Position numbers and translations under genes: made by a program | The notes under the pieces: generated by a model | Databases searched by the model: none | What the model was told of the DNA's origin: nothing | What the model saw: only the letters and a program-made list of their open reading frames with translations | Shown here: one piece after another, positions 9,264 to 19,285 of the stretch | How positions within the stretch are numbered: the stretch's first letter is position 1 | Layout: the number at the start of each line of letters is the position of its first letter | Source: Candidatus Contendibacter sp. | GTDB taxonomy: Bacteria; Pseudomonadota; Gammaproteobacteria; Competibacterales; Competibacteraceae | Length of the DNA: 64,000 nt | Assembly (NCBI GenBank): GCA_029624765.1 | Contig: JARSSO010000021.1 | Location: forward strand, 47,370-111,369 | Direction of reading: 5' to 3'

Positions 9264-10319
9264 ATGGAACGCGCATCCCGTACCCGCTTCTGGCTGATCC
9301 TGGCGGCAATCCTGGTCGGCCTGCTGTATCTGCTGGCGCCGGTGCTGACGCCATTCCTGGTCGCCGCGCTGCTGGCCTATCTGGGCGATCCGTTGATCGA
9401 CCGGCTGGAGGCGCGCAAACTGTCGCGGTCCTGGGCGGTGACGCTGGTGTTCGGCGCAATCATCGTGGGCCTGTTGCTGCTGTTGCTGCTGCTGATTCCC
9501 TTGTCGGCGCATCAGTTCAAGGGTCTCATGCATCGGCTGCCCGCTTACCTCGACTGGTTGCAAGCCAGCGTCGTTCCCTGGCTGAACAATGCGCTGGGCA
9601 TCGACTCGACCCTGTTCGAACTAGGCCAGTTGCGCGACAAGCTGCTGACCTATGCCCGGGAGATCGGCGATCTGGCCGGTGGCCTGCTGGAATCGTTGCG
9701 AGCTTCGTCCACCGTGGTCTTCACCTGGATCGCCAATCTGGTGCTGGTCCCGGTGGTCACTTTTTACCTGTTGCGCGACTGGGACCTGCTGGTCGCTCAG
9801 GTTCGCGACCTGCTGCCGCGCCGCATCGAGCCGACCGTGAGCAAACTGGCGCGGGAGGCGGACGCCGTGATCGGCGCGTTCCTGCGCGGCCAGTTCATCG
9901 TGATGGCGGCCCTGGGCGTTATCTATTCGGTGGGACTGGCCGTTATCGGGCTGGATTTTTCCCTGCTGATCGGGATGCTGGCCGGCCTGGTCAGCTTCGT
10001 GCCCTATCTGGGCCTGATCGTCGGCATCCTCGCCGCCAGCATCGCCGCCCTGCTGCAATTCCACAGCTTCCTGAGCCTGATTCCGGTTCTGATCGTGTTC
10101 GGCGTCGGCCAGTTCATCAGCGACTTTTTCCTGACCCCGAAACTGGTCGGCGACCGCATCGGCCTGCATCCGGTGGCGGTGATGTTCGCGGTGCTGGCCG
10201 GCGGCCATCTGTTCGGCTTCCTGGGCATCCTGCTGGCGCTGCCGGTGGCGGCGGTCATCGCGGTGGTGCTGCGCCACGCCCACGACGAATACCTTAAAAG
10301 CGGGCTTTACCAGAGCTGA
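9264..10319 (+). CDS. AI-2E transporter family (PerM-like) membrane protein
   Basis: The 351-residue protein has the pattern of the AI-2E/PerM permease family: two transmembrane helices at the N terminus (LAAILVGLLYLLAPVLTPFL), a soluble helical region of about 100 residues, then a cluster of helices including FVPYLGLIVGILAASIAAL and the conserved GVGQFISDFFLTPKLVGDR segment. Members export varied solutes, including Na+ in antiporter relatives; the substrate here is unknown. The frame is open upstream through the phosphatidyltransferase gene, but the ATG at 9264 starts the family-typical N terminus. It converges with the ACT-domain gene 15 bases on. Confidence 0.82.
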   Translation: MERASRTRFWLILAAILVGLLYLLAPVLTPFLVAALLAYLGDPLIDRLEARKLSRSWAVTLVFGAIIVGLLLLLLLLIPLSAHQFKGLMHRLPAYLDWLQASVVPWLNNALGIDSTLFELGQLRDKLLTYAREIGDLAGGLLESLRASSTVVFTWIANLVLVPVVTFYLLRDWDLLVAQVRDLLPRRIEPTVSKLAREADAVIGAFLRGQFIVMAALGVIYSVGLAVIGLDFSLLIGMLAGLVSFVPYLGLIVGILAASIAALLQFHSFLSLIPVLIVFGVGQFISDFFLTPKLVGDRIGLHPVAVMFAVLAGGHLFGFLGILLALPVAAVIAVVLRHAHDEYLKSGLYQS

Positions 10320-10334
10320 AGCGTGGCGCGCCCC

Positions 10335-10772
10335 TCATTCCGCCTCCAGTCGATACAACACGTGGTCCGCCAGCACCTCCAGGCCGCGCGCGGCGAGCAG
10401 GCGCGCGGCCTCGTCCAGAGCGTCCACCTCCATGCACCACACCGCCCGCCGGCCAGGCGCGACGACGAAGCCGTAGGCGTCCAGCACGTTGATCGAGCGC
10501 TCGGCCAGAACCTCCAGCAATTCGTGCAGACCGCCGGGCCGATCCTCCATGGCGATGGCCAGCACCGGCTTGAGGGCAGCGGCGAAGCCCTGATCCACCA
10601 AGGCCCGGTGAGCCAGGCGCGGGTCGCTGACCAGCAGTTTCGCCACGCCGTAGGCACCGTGATCGGCGATGGTCATCGCCCGAATGTCGATTCGATGATC
10701 GCGCAGCACGCCGGTGACGGCGTTCAACCGCCCCGGCCGGTTGTCCACGAATACGTTCAATTGTTCCGCCAT
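10335..10772 (-). CDS. ACT-domain regulatory protein linked to phenylacetate-CoA ligase
   Basis: The 145-residue protein consists of two ACT domains in tandem: the first around VDNRPGRLNAVTGVL, the second around MEDRPGGLHELLEVLAE. ACT domains bind amino acids or related ligands and control enzyme activity. The start at 10772 is preferred because a good ribosome-binding site (GGGAGGAG) lies 7-8 bases before it; an in-frame ATG at 10796 would overlap the upstream gene's stop. The gene follows paaK after 20 bases, an arrangement common in bacteria and archaea where the ACT protein is thought to sense the ligase's aromatic substrate or product. Confidence 0.8.
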   Translation of the reverse strand: MAEQLNVFVDNRPGRLNAVTGVLRDHRIDIRAMTIADHGAYGVAKLLVSDPRLAHRALVDQGFAAALKPVLAIAMEDRPGGLHELLEVLAERSINVLDAYGFVVAPGRRAVWCMEVDALDEAARLLAARGLEVLADHVLYRLEAE

Positions 10773-10792
10773 GGCTTGCTCCTCCCGTCCAC

Positions 10793-12103
10793 TCAAAACG
10801 CGGGCCGCAAATCCACCACCCGTTTGGCCTTGCCCTCGGAGACCGGCAAACTGCCCGGCTCGTGCAATTCGACCACCGGCTTGACCAGGATGGCCGAGCG
10901 CAGCGCCTCGCCGATCCGCTCGCGCAAATCGTCCAGATCGCGTGGATCACCGGTGAACGGTTTGGGGTCGATCTCGGTCTTGACCACCAGCCGGTCCAAC
11001 GAGCCTCTCTTTTCCAACTGGATCAGATAATTGGTTCCAACTTCCGGCATCTTCATCAGCGCGTCCTCGATCTGGGACGGGAATACGTTGACCCCGTTGA
11101 CGATCAACATGTCGTCGCCGCGCCCGTTGAGCCGCGCCAGCCGGCGGTGGGTACGACCGCAGGGACAGTTGCCGCCGACCAGATGGGACAAATCCCGGGT
11201 GCGATAGCGCAACAGCGGCGTGGCCTGCCGTTGCAGGGTGGTCATCACGATTTCGCCGGTCCTGCCCTCCGGCAGCGGTTGCAGGGTCTCGGGATCGACG
11301 ATCTCCAGAATGTATGCGTCTTCCCACAGATGCAGACCGGTCTGGTACACGCACTCGAACGCCACGCCGGGACCGTTCATCTCGCTCAGACCGTAGGAGT
11401 TGTAAGCCTGGATGCCGAACAGAATCTCGATCTTGCGGCGGGTTTCCTCCGAATGCGGTTCGGCGCCGATGAATGCCTTGCGCAGCCGTAACTGGTCCAC
11501 GGTGACGCCCTCGCCGGCCAACGCCGAATGCAGATGCAACAGATAGCTGGGGGTAGCATGCACCACGGTGGTCTGGAAATTCCGCATCAGATGGATTTGG
11601 CGGCTGGTGTTGCCGGAACTGGCCGGAATCACCAGCATCCCTACACGTTCCGCGCCGTAATGCAGACCCAATCCGCCAGTAAACATGCCGTAGTTGGTCA
11701 TGTTCTGGAACACGTCGTGGGCGGTGGCGCCGGCGGCGACGATGCAGCGCGCCACCAATTCGGTCCAGTGGTCGATATCGCGCCGGGTGTGGTAAATCAC
11801 CGTCGGCATTCCGGTAGTGCCGCTGGACGTGTGCAGACGCACCGCTTCTTCCCGCTCGACCGCCAGCAAGCCGTCGGGGAAAGCTTCGCGCAGATCGTCC
11901 TTGGTGGTGTAAGGAAGCTTACGCAGGTCGCGCAGGCTACCCAGGTCTTCCGGGTGGGTGAGCCCGATCTCGGCCAGCCGCCGCTGGTAGAAGGGCGTCT
12001 TCAGCGCCCAAGCCACCGTCTGGCGCAGGTTGATGAACTGTAAACGCTCCAGCGTTTCCCGCTCCATGAATTCAACCGCCGGGTTCCAGACTGGTACGCT
12101 CAT
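10793..12103 (-). CDS. paaK: Phenylacetate-CoA ligase (AMP-forming)
   Basis: The 436-residue adenylate-forming enzyme carries the AMP-binding P-loop TSSGTTGMP, the YNSYGLSEMNGPG adenine-binding region, the RYRTRDLS hinge and the C-terminal GRGDDMLIVNGVNVFP segment that is typical of PaaK. It converts phenylacetate (or a related aromatic acid), ATP and CoA to the CoA thioester, AMP and pyrophosphate in the cytoplasm. The start at 12103 was chosen over 12133 because a GAAGGAAAAGG sequence lies just before it. The linked ACT gene is consistent. No other paa genes are in the window, so the role may be aromatic amino acid salvage or indolepyruvate metabolism rather than full phenylacetate breakdown. 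Confidence 0.88.
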   Translation of the reverse strand: MSVPVWNPAVEFMERETLERLQFINLRQTVAWALKTPFYQRRLAEIGLTHPEDLGSLRDLRKLPYTTKDDLREAFPDGLLAVEREEAVRLHTSSGTTGMPTVIYHTRRDIDHWTELVARCIVAAGATAHDVFQNMTNYGMFTGGLGLHYGAERVGMLVIPASSGNTSRQIHLMRNFQTTVVHATPSYLLHLHSALAGEGVTVDQLRLRKAFIGAEPHSEETRRKIEILFGIQAYNSYGLSEMNGPGVAFECVYQTGLHLWEDAYILEIVDPETLQPLPEGRTGEIVMTTLQRQATPLLRYRTRDLSHLVGGNCPCGRTHRRLARLNGRGDDMLIVNGVNVFPSQIEDALMKMPEVGTNYLIQLEKRGSLDRLVVKTEIDPKPFTGDPRDLDDLRERIGEALRSAILVKPVVELHEPGSLPVSEGKAKRVVDLRPAF

Positions 12104-12186
12104 GCCATTGCCTTTTCCTTCGAAGGATTCCACGAAATGGTAACATGCCCGTCCCGCGTCACCGCCACCGTTGTCCCGGAGTTTTC

Positions 12187-13212
12187 ATGCCCCGCCTGAT
12201 TCTGCTGCTGGCGCTGGTCTTGGGGTTGCCCGCCAGCGGATGCGCCGCCCGCGAATTTGAAGCGACCCCGATTGGGCTGGCCGACCAGGTCGGCCCCGGC
12301 GATATTTACGCTGGCATCCGGCTGCTGGGCGCCCTGCGGCTGAATGATGCGTCCATCGACGGTTTGCGCCCCTGTGGCCTGTCGGGACTGGCCTGGGACG
12401 AGAACGCCGGCTTGCTGTACGCTCTCTCCGACAAGGGCGCCTTGTTCCACCTGCGGCCGGAATTCGACAGCCAGGGGTTCTTGAGCGGGATATATCCGGT
12501 CGCGGCTTACCCGTTGCGCGCCGCCAGCGACGCACCGGTGCGCCCACCCTTCGACGATGCCGAGGGTCTGGCGCTCCGCCGAGTTCCCGACGGCGTCGAA
12601 TTGCTGGTTTCGTTCGAGATGAAGCCGCGCGTGGTTCGTTACGGCCCCAAGGGCGAATGGCGGGGCGAGGAACCACTGCCAACTCCGTTGCGGGACATTC
12701 GCAACTACCGCGACCCGAACCAGGCCCTGGAATCGGTGACCATCCATCCCCGTTGGGGCGTGCTGGTCGGCACTGAAACGCCGCTGCGCGCCGACCCCGC
12801 CGACCGGGTGCGAATCTTCAGCGGCGACGGTCGATTCTGGACCTATCCGCTCGGCAAGGCTCCCGGCAACGCGCTGGTCGACATGGTCATGCTGCCGGAT
12901 GGTGGTCTATTGACCTTGGAACGCGCTTTCGTCAATCCCCTGCGGCCCTTGATCATCAGCCTGCGCCGTACCGAACCGCTGCCCGCGCCGGGCGCGCGCC
13001 GGACCCCGCCGCAAGTCGCCGACGTGGCGGTGTTCGACAGTGGACGGGGCTGGCTCCTGGACAATTTCGAGGGATTGGCCCATCACCGCGACTGGCGGTT
13101 CTTCATGGTCAGCGACGACAACTGCAATGCCTGGCAAGCGACCCTGCTGGTGTACTTCGAACTGGACCCACCGCCCCGCGCCGCAATGCCGGAAGCGGTT
13201 GACAAGGATTAG
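12187..13212 (+). CDS. Esterase-like phytase-family protein, secreted
   Basis: The 341-residue protein starts with a signal peptide, possibly a lipoprotein signal (LPASGC, Cys near residue 19). The body shows the repeated Asp-rich blade motifs of the esterase-like-activity-of-phytase family: LSGLAWDENAGLLYALSD, then DDAEGLAL, ESVTIHP, and NFEGLAHH with FFMVSDDN near the end. These form a beta-propeller; some members have esterase or phytase activity, but most are uncharacterised. It is divergent from paaK, sharing a short promoter region of 83 bases. If it releases phosphate from organic esters it would fit the phosphate theme of the window, but that is inference. Confidence 0.75.
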   Translation: MPRLILLLALVLGLPASGCAAREFEATPIGLADQVGPGDIYAGIRLLGALRLNDASIDGLRPCGLSGLAWDENAGLLYALSDKGALFHLRPEFDSQGFLSGIYPVAAYPLRAASDAPVRPPFDDAEGLALRRVPDGVELLVSFEMKPRVVRYGPKGEWRGEEPLPTPLRDIRNYRDPNQALESVTIHPRWGVLVGTETPLRADPADRVRIFSGDGRFWTYPLGKAPGNALVDMVMLPDGGLLTLERAFVNPLRPLIISLRRTEPLPAPGARRTPPQVADVAVFDSGRGWLLDNFEGLAHHRDWRFFMVSDDNCNAWQATLLVYFELDPPPRAAMPEAVDKD

Positions 13213-13267
13213 GGTAGCGGTCAATATGCCGTGCTCAAATTCGCAAAAAATTCCGCGTGGCCCTTAC

Positions 13268-13285
13268 CCCGCGCCAGCGCGCGGG
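13268..13285. other. GC-rich hairpin in the intergenic region
   Basis: CCCGCGC and GCGCGGG form a perfect 7-base stem with a 4-base loop. It lies between the phytase-like gene and phaA. There is no run of T after it, so it is not a standard intrinsic terminator; it may still weaken read-through. Confidence 0.3.
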
Positions 13286-13337
13286 ACTCGCCTAAGCCTT
13301 CGCCATAACAACCAGGCTATTTGAGAGGTCAACCTAA

Positions 13338-14519
<1,182 letters not shown>

Positions 14520-14574
14520 ATCACAACCCGCCGCGGTCATTCATACCCACAACAAACCCCAGGAGGGATACAGC

Positions 14575-15318
14575 ATGTCCAAAGTCGCAGTCGTCACGGG
14601 TGGTATCGGTGGTCTAGGCACGGCCATGTGCAAGGCGCTGATCGAGCAAGGCCGGCGTGCCGTCGCGGTCGATTTCCACGGCCTCAAGCCGGAAGCCGTC
14701 GACAAGTGGAAAGCCGACCGCAAGGCGGAAGGACTGGACATCCCGGTCTATTTGGGTGACGTCACCAGCTTTGAATCCTGCGCCGAAGTCTGCAAAAAAA
14801 TCGAAGCGGAAGTCGGCCCGATCGAGATTCTGGTCAACAACGCCGGCATCACCCGCGACGCCCTGTTCCACAAGATGACGCCCGAGCAGTGGGACGCGGT
14901 CATCAAAACCAACCTGTATAGCCTCTTCAACATGACCAAGCAGGTCTACGAGGGGATGACCGCGCGAGGGTGGGGCCGCATCGTCAACATCGCATCGGTG
15001 AACGGCCTCCGGGGCCAGGCCGGCCAGACCAACTATTCCGCCACCAAGGCGGCGGTCTACGGCTTCTGCAAGGCTCTGGCCCAGGAATGCGTCAAGAGGG
15101 GCGTGACGGTCAACTCGATCTCTCCAGGCTACATCGGCACCGAGATGGTACGGGCCATCCGCGAGGACGTTCTACAGAAGGTGGTTGCCGGCATTCCGGC
15201 GGCTCGGCTGGGCGAACCCTCCGAGATCGCGCGCACCGTCGCCTTCCTGACCGCTGACGACGCCGGCTACATCACCGGCGAGGACATCACGGTCAACGGC
15301 GGTCTTTACTACCACTAA
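14575..15318 (+). CDS. phaB: Acetoacetyl-CoA reductase
   Basis: The 247-residue short-chain dehydrogenase has the nucleotide-binding motif TGGIGGLG (8-15), NNAG (88-91), and the catalytic Ser141, Tyr154 and Lys158 (NYSATKAAV). It reduces acetoacetyl-CoA to (R)-3-hydroxybutyryl-CoA with NAD(P)H, giving the monomer for PHA synthase. The start at 14575 is fixed by a near-perfect ribosome-binding site AGGAGG at 14561; the same frame is open far upstream inside phaA and that part is not coding. A strong terminator follows the stop. Confidence 0.94.
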   Translation: MSKVAVVTGGIGGLGTAMCKALIEQGRRAVAVDFHGLKPEAVDKWKADRKAEGLDIPVYLGDVTSFESCAEVCKKIEAEVGPIEILVNNAGITRDALFHKMTPEQWDAVIKTNLYSLFNMTKQVYEGMTARGWGRIVNIASVNGLRGQAGQTNYSATKAAVYGFCKALAQECVKRGVTVNSISPGYIGTEMVRAIREDVLQKVVAGIPAARLGEPSEIARTVAFLTADDAGYITGEDITVNGGLYYH

Positions 15319-15328
15319 GCTCCTAGTC

Positions 15329-15370
15329 ACGCGGCGTTCGTCCTTCCGGACAGCGCCGCGTCGTTTTTTT
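15329..15370 (+). terminator. Intrinsic terminator after phaB
   Basis: ACGCGGCG (15329-15336) pairs perfectly with CGCCGCGT (15354-15361), with an inner GTCC-TTCC-GGAC hairpin, followed two bases later by seven T. It ends 11 bases before the phaR start codon, so it should separate phaAB transcription from phaR or limit read-through into it. Confidence 0.85.
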
Positions 15371-15381
15371 ACCTGCCTGCC

Positions 15382-15927
15382 ATGAGCGAACCGCGCGTCA
15401 TCAAAAAGTACCCGAATCGCCGACTGTACGATACGGCCATCAGCAGCTACATCACCCTTGAGGATGTCAAGCAGCTGGTGCTGGAGCGCGCCGAATTCCA
15501 CGTCATCGACGCCCGGACCAGCACCGACATCACGCGCGGAATTCTGCTGCAAATCATCAGCGAGCAGGAAGAACAGGGCAATCCGATCTTTACCGCCGAC
15601 GTGCTGGCGCACATCATTCGGTTCTACGGCGACACGCTGCAAGGCATGATGGGCAACTATCTGGAAAAAAGCCTGCAAGCGTTTGTGGACCAGCAGCACT
15701 TGTTGCGGGAACAGATGCGCAGCCTGATTGGCAAGAATCCGCTGGCGATGATCACCGAGTTGGTCGAACACAACCTGTCGCTGTGGAAAAGCGTCAACGA
15801 GCAATTGCAAAAGCCCTTTCCCTTGGTGGACGGGGAAGCGACCCCTCCGTCGAAGCCCGTTGCCCAGGGCAATCCCTCGACGACCGCGCCAGACAAATCC
15901 GACAAGGACCGGAAGGGCCGCAAATAG
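15382..15927 (+). CDS. phaR: PHA synthesis repressor
   Basis: The 181-residue protein starts with the PhaR/PhbR DNA-binding domain, recognisable from IKKYPNRRLYDT (residues 7-18) and the SSYITLEDVKQLV segment, followed by the PHB-accumulation regulatory domain and a hydrophilic Lys/Asp-rich tail. PhaR binds PHA granules and DNA and represses phasin and sometimes pha gene transcription when no polymer is present. It sits directly after phaA-phaB and converges with phaC. A terminator lies just before it, so it may have its own promoter overlapping the end of that hairpin. Confidence 0.9.
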   Translation: MSEPRVIKKYPNRRLYDTAISSYITLEDVKQLVLERAEFHVIDARTSTDITRGILLQIISEQEEQGNPIFTADVLAHIIRFYGDTLQGMMGNYLEKSLQAFVDQQHLLREQMRSLIGKNPLAMITELVEHNLSLWKSVNEQLQKPFPLVDGEATPPSKPVAQGNPSTTAPDKSDKDRKGRK

Positions 15928-15967
15928 CGGTCGTGGATCGCACTCCACCTCCACCACCCACCGTTCC

Positions 15968-17023
15968 CTAGCGCGCCAGCAGCCACCCCGCGATCGCCGG
16001 CGGCACCTGGCGCTGGGCCCGTCCGCTGACGTAAATACCGATATGTCCACCGTCGAAGGACAGTTCCGAGTAGTCCCGGCTGCCGCAGCACTGGGCGAGC
16101 GCCCTGGACGCGGCTGGCGGCACCAGATGATCCTGACTGGCGTAGACGTTTAGCACCGGCATGGCGACGTTGCGTAAATCCACCCGTTGTCCGCCAATCA
16201 CCACTTCGCCCTTGATCAGCTTGTTTTGCTGGAAAAAATCCTTGGCGAACTGGCGGAACGCCTCGCCGGCCTGATCGGGGCTGTCGAAAATCCATTTCTC
16301 CATCCGCAAGAAGTTCTTCAAGGCCTGGGCATCGTCGAGGATGTCCATCAGATCCACGTATTTCTGTCCGGCCAGCCGGAATGGGCTGAGCGACAGAAAG
16401 GTAAAGTTCAACAATTGCCCCGGCAGATTGCCCAAGGTGTCCACCAGCAAATCCACGTCCATGTGCCGGACCAGATGGGTGAGCACGTTGTCGGGGGTAT
16501 GAAAATCCACCGGCGTCACCATGGTCACCAGGTTGCGAATCTTTTCGGGATGCAGCGCCGTGAAGCACAGGCTCAGCGCGCCGCCTTGACAGACCCCCAC
16601 CAGGTTGATCGAGTCCTGTCGATGGCGTTCGCGTAGATGATCGACGCAGTGGCCGATATAGCGCAGGACATAGTCCGTCAGGGTCAGATGGCGGTCGCCG
16701 GCGTCCGGATAACCCCAGTCGATCAGGTAAACATCCAGCCCGGCGTCCAGCAGGCCCCGGATCAGCGAGCGGTCCTCCTGCAAATCCATCATGTAGGGCC
16801 GGTTGACCAGGGCGTACACGATCAGCAGCGGGACGGGGCGCGGCTCCGCCACGCGGGGCCGGTAGCGGTACAGGATCAGCTTGTCTTCCTGGTAAACCGG
16901 ATCGTGGGGCAATACGCCGGTTTCGATGGGGCCGAGACCGCGCAGAGCGCGCGCGCCTTCGGCCAGGCGGGTCTGGAAGTGGCGCAGCTCCTCTGCAATC
17001 TGGGCGGGCGTTGGACCGATCAT
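15968..17023 (-). CDS. phaC: Class III PHA synthase, PhaC subunit
   Basis: The 351-residue alpha/beta hydrolase-fold enzyme has a lipase-like box with cysteine, GVCQGG (Cys145), and completes the triad with Asp298 in ASQDHLVPP and His327 in GGHIGIY. Spacing matches the Allochromatium vinosum class III enzyme (Cys149, Asp302, His331) with a constant offset of four. It polymerises (R)-3-hydroxyacyl-CoA onto the growing chain at the granule surface and requires PhaE. Length about 350 is typical of class III and far shorter than class I. Its start overlaps the phaE stop by four bases, indicating translational coupling. Confidence 0.95.
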   Translation of the reverse strand: MIGPTPAQIAEELRHFQTRLAEGARALRGLGPIETGVLPHDPVYQEDKLILYRYRPRVAEPRPVPLLIVYALVNRPYMMDLQEDRSLIRGLLDAGLDVYLIDWGYPDAGDRHLTLTDYVLRYIGHCVDHLRERHRQDSINLVGVCQGGALSLCFTALHPEKIRNLVTMVTPVDFHTPDNVLTHLVRHMDVDLLVDTLGNLPGQLLNFTFLSLSPFRLAGQKYVDLMDILDDAQALKNFLRMEKWIFDSPDQAGEAFRQFAKDFFQQNKLIKGEVVIGGQRVDLRNVAMPVLNVYASQDHLVPPAASRALAQCCGSRDYSELSFDGGHIGIYVSGRAQRQVPPAIAGWLLAR

Positions 17024-17622
17024 GCGGGGGTGCCTCCACTAGCGCGGCAACTCAGCAAGGCATTGATCAGGCGGCCGATCAACACGCCGTAGTCGGGGCC
17101 ACGCAACATTCGACCATAGGTCTGCTCGTTGCACTCCACCCACAGGTTGTACAACTCACGCAAGCTCTCCCCCGTCGCGCCTGTCGCCGCCCGCTCGCTC
17201 AGCCGTTGTTCCATCAGGTCCAGCGCGTCCCGGGCGGCTTGACGCAGGCAATCGAGATATTGGTCCTGGACTTTTTGATACGTCCGCCAGGCTTCGCCGT
17301 TGGCGCCCGCCAGCGGAGCAAGCGTGGTGGGAACACCCAGCGCCGCGGCGGCCTGCCGCCAGGTGTCCAGCGTGACGGTCCACAAGCGGGCCAGGTCGGG
17401 ATGACCGTCCGGGTCGTTGGCCGCTCCGGCCAGCGCCGCCTTGAACTCATCGAAATGCTGACGCAACGCTTCGCTCCAGTCGCCACTCTGGCCCATGGTC
17501 TCGTGGAAGCGCTCGCTAAGTGGCTGGAGTTGTTCGCCAAACGCCAAATAGGTGCGCGCCTGCTTGAGCAACAGTTCGATATCGAAGCCGCTTGGATTGG
17601 GAGGATCGGTTCGCTCGGCCAT
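17020..17622 (-). CDS. phaE: Class III PHA synthase, PhaE subunit (short form)
   Basis: The 200-residue, mostly helical protein precedes phaC with an ATGA overlap, the standard phaE-phaC arrangement. Its C-terminal segment LYNLWVECNEQTYGRMLRG resembles the conserved end of PhaE, and the central LDTWRQA region also fits. PhaE has no known catalytic role but activates and stabilises PhaC. Well-studied PhaE subunits are about 350-360 residues, so this one is markedly shorter and seems to lack much of the N-terminal and middle region. There is no sign of truncation: the start has its own ATG and the frame is intact. Confidence 0.85.
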   Translation of the reverse strand: MAERTDPPNPSGFDIELLLKQARTYLAFGEQLQPLSERFHETMGQSGDWSEALRQHFDEFKAALAGAANDPDGHPDLARLWTVTLDTWRQAAAALGVPTTLAPLAGANGEAWRTYQKVQDQYLDCLRQAARDALDLMEQRLSERAATGATGESLRELYNLWVECNEQTYGRMLRGPDYGVLIGRLINALLSCRASGGTPA

Positions 17623-17700
17623 GGTCGACGCAAAAAGTGGGATGGAGAGATTTCAGTATAGCGGGTCGGGGCGCGGGAACCACGCGGCTCGGTCAGCGCT

Positions 17701-19197
17701 TCACGGCGCGTCCCGCTTGGGAACCGACAGGCCCTGGGCGATGGCTTCGGTTCTGATCTGCCGGAGCCGGGCGCGCAACTGGGCTTCCTGATTGGGTGAC
17801 AGGTTCGAGTTCTTGAGACCCTGTTCAAGTTGTTCGATGGCGGGCAGCAGTTCGCCATTCAGATAATGGTGCTCGGCCATGGTGGCGTGGGTCGCCGCCA
17901 GATCGCCGGAACGTTGCGCCGCCTGGGCATAGCTCGCGTACAGCGCTGGATCGTTGGGCCGCCGGCGCAGATGCGGTTGCAACAGGCGCATGGCCAGTTT
18001 GGGATCGCCCTGGGTGGCCAGAGCGCGGCCATAGTGCATCGCCAGGGTAAAATCATCGGGATAGATCTGCCGCGCTTCCTCGAATAGCCGCCAGCCCTGA
18101 GCCCGGTCTTCCCGCGCCAGCGCCAGCTCGGCGGCTTCGATCCGAAAGGCCAGCCGGTCGGGATCGCTTCTGAGCAGGCGATTGACTTGCTGCTGGGCGT
18201 CGTCGTAGCGGCCGGCCTGGCGCAGCGCCAGCGCGTAGGCGTAGCGCTGGGCGGTTTCGCTGGCGTAGCCGCCCTTGGCGAGCGTGGTTTCAAGATCGCG
18301 GATCAGGGAGTTGTTGTCGTCGGTCGCGAGCACCCGCACCCGGGCCTTGGTCAGCTCGTAGGCCTTGCGGTCGCGCGGCGCGGCGCGGCGCATCGGCGGA
18401 ATCTCGATCCGGTCCTGGGTATCGGCGGCGCGGTTCTCCGGCCGCGGATGGGTCAACAGCATTTCCGGAACCCGGTTGCGCGCCTCGCCGCCGGCCATCC
18501 GCTCGAGCTTGGCGAAAAAGTCGCTCATGCCCCGAGGATCGAAACCGGCCCTGACCAGCAACTGCATGCCGATTCGGTCAGCTTCCTGTTCGTTAGCGCG
18601 GGTAAAGCTGACTTGATGCTGGGCGCCGGCGGCCATGGTCCCGACCATCGCGGCCTGTCCCGCCTGCTTGCTGGCCGCCGCCAGCGCCGCCCCGGCGACC
18701 ATCGCCGCCGCCATTGGGAGGGTCATCCGCTTCATGTCGGCGATGGCGCGAACGATGTGACGCTGCGAGACGTGGGCGATTTCGTGGGCGATCACGCCGG
18801 CCAGTTCGTCTTCTCGCTGAGTAGCCAGCAACAGGCCGGCATTGATACCGATAAAGTTGTGCGGCAACGCGAAGGCATTGATACCGGAATCGCGAACCAT
18901 GAAAAAGGTAAACGGTACGCCGTTCTGGTCGGCATAGGTAGCGATGCTTTGACCGATGGAGTTGAGATACTCGTTGGCCTGGACATCGTCCATCACCGCG
19001 CCGCGCTCGCGCAACTGTCGCATGATCTCCAGCCCCATCCGCTGCTCTTCGTCGGGGCCGAAATAGGCTTGGGAGGGGTCGCCGATGTCCGGCAAACGGA
19101 TGGACTGGGCGATGGACCGCGGGACGGGAGCCAGCGCAAGGACCAGGCTCAGGCTCAGGCTCAGGCCCAGGCTCGGGAACGACAGGCGTGAGGGCAT
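17701..19197 (-). CDS. bepA: BepA-like periplasmic M48 metalloprotease with TPR domain
   Basis: The 498-residue protein starts with a signal peptide rich in Leu and Ser, has an M48 peptidase domain with the zinc motif HEIAH (His138, Glu139, His142) and a third ligand in NEQEADRIG, and ends in a TPR superhelix from about residue 300. BepA is a periplasmic chaperone-protease that helps LptD and BAM assembly or degrades stalled outer-membrane proteins. Its signal-peptide DNA contains a six-base tandem repeat (CAGGCT units on the plus strand, about 19144-19172) that encodes alternating Leu-Ser; slippage there could vary the signal length. phaE follows 78 bases downstream on the same strand, probably by chance. 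Confidence 0.88.
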   Translation of the reverse strand: MPSRLSFPSLGLSLSLSLVLALAPVPRSIAQSIRLPDIGDPSQAYFGPDEEQRMGLEIMRQLRERGAVMDDVQANEYLNSIGQSIATYADQNGVPFTFFMVRDSGINAFALPHNFIGINAGLLLATQREDELAGVIAHEIAHVSQRHIVRAIADMKRMTLPMAAAMVAGAALAAASKQAGQAAMVGTMAAGAQHQVSFTRANEQEADRIGMQLLVRAGFDPRGMSDFFAKLERMAGGEARNRVPEMLLTHPRPENRAADTQDRIEIPPMRRAAPRDRKAYELTKARVRVLATDDNNSLIRDLETTLAKGGYASETAQRYAYALALRQAGRYDDAQQQVNRLLRSDPDRLAFRIEAAELALAREDRAQGWRLFEEARQIYPDDFTLAMHYGRALATQGDPKLAMRLLQPHLRRRPNDPALYASYAQAAQRSGDLAATHATMAEHHYLNGELLPAIEQLEQGLKNSNLSPNQEAQLRARLRQIRTEAIAQGLSVPKRDAP

Positions 19198-19285
19198 CGA
19201 CTTTTCGGCGCAGGGGATATTGGTACGATAAGACTGGGAAACGGACCGCGCGTTCCACTGGGAACGCGGGAATTCGATCAGCCGC

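Noticed and set aside
19144..19172. CAGGCT tandem repeat
   Set aside because: It encodes alternating Leu and Ser in the BepA signal peptide; a plausible slippage site but not an independent element.
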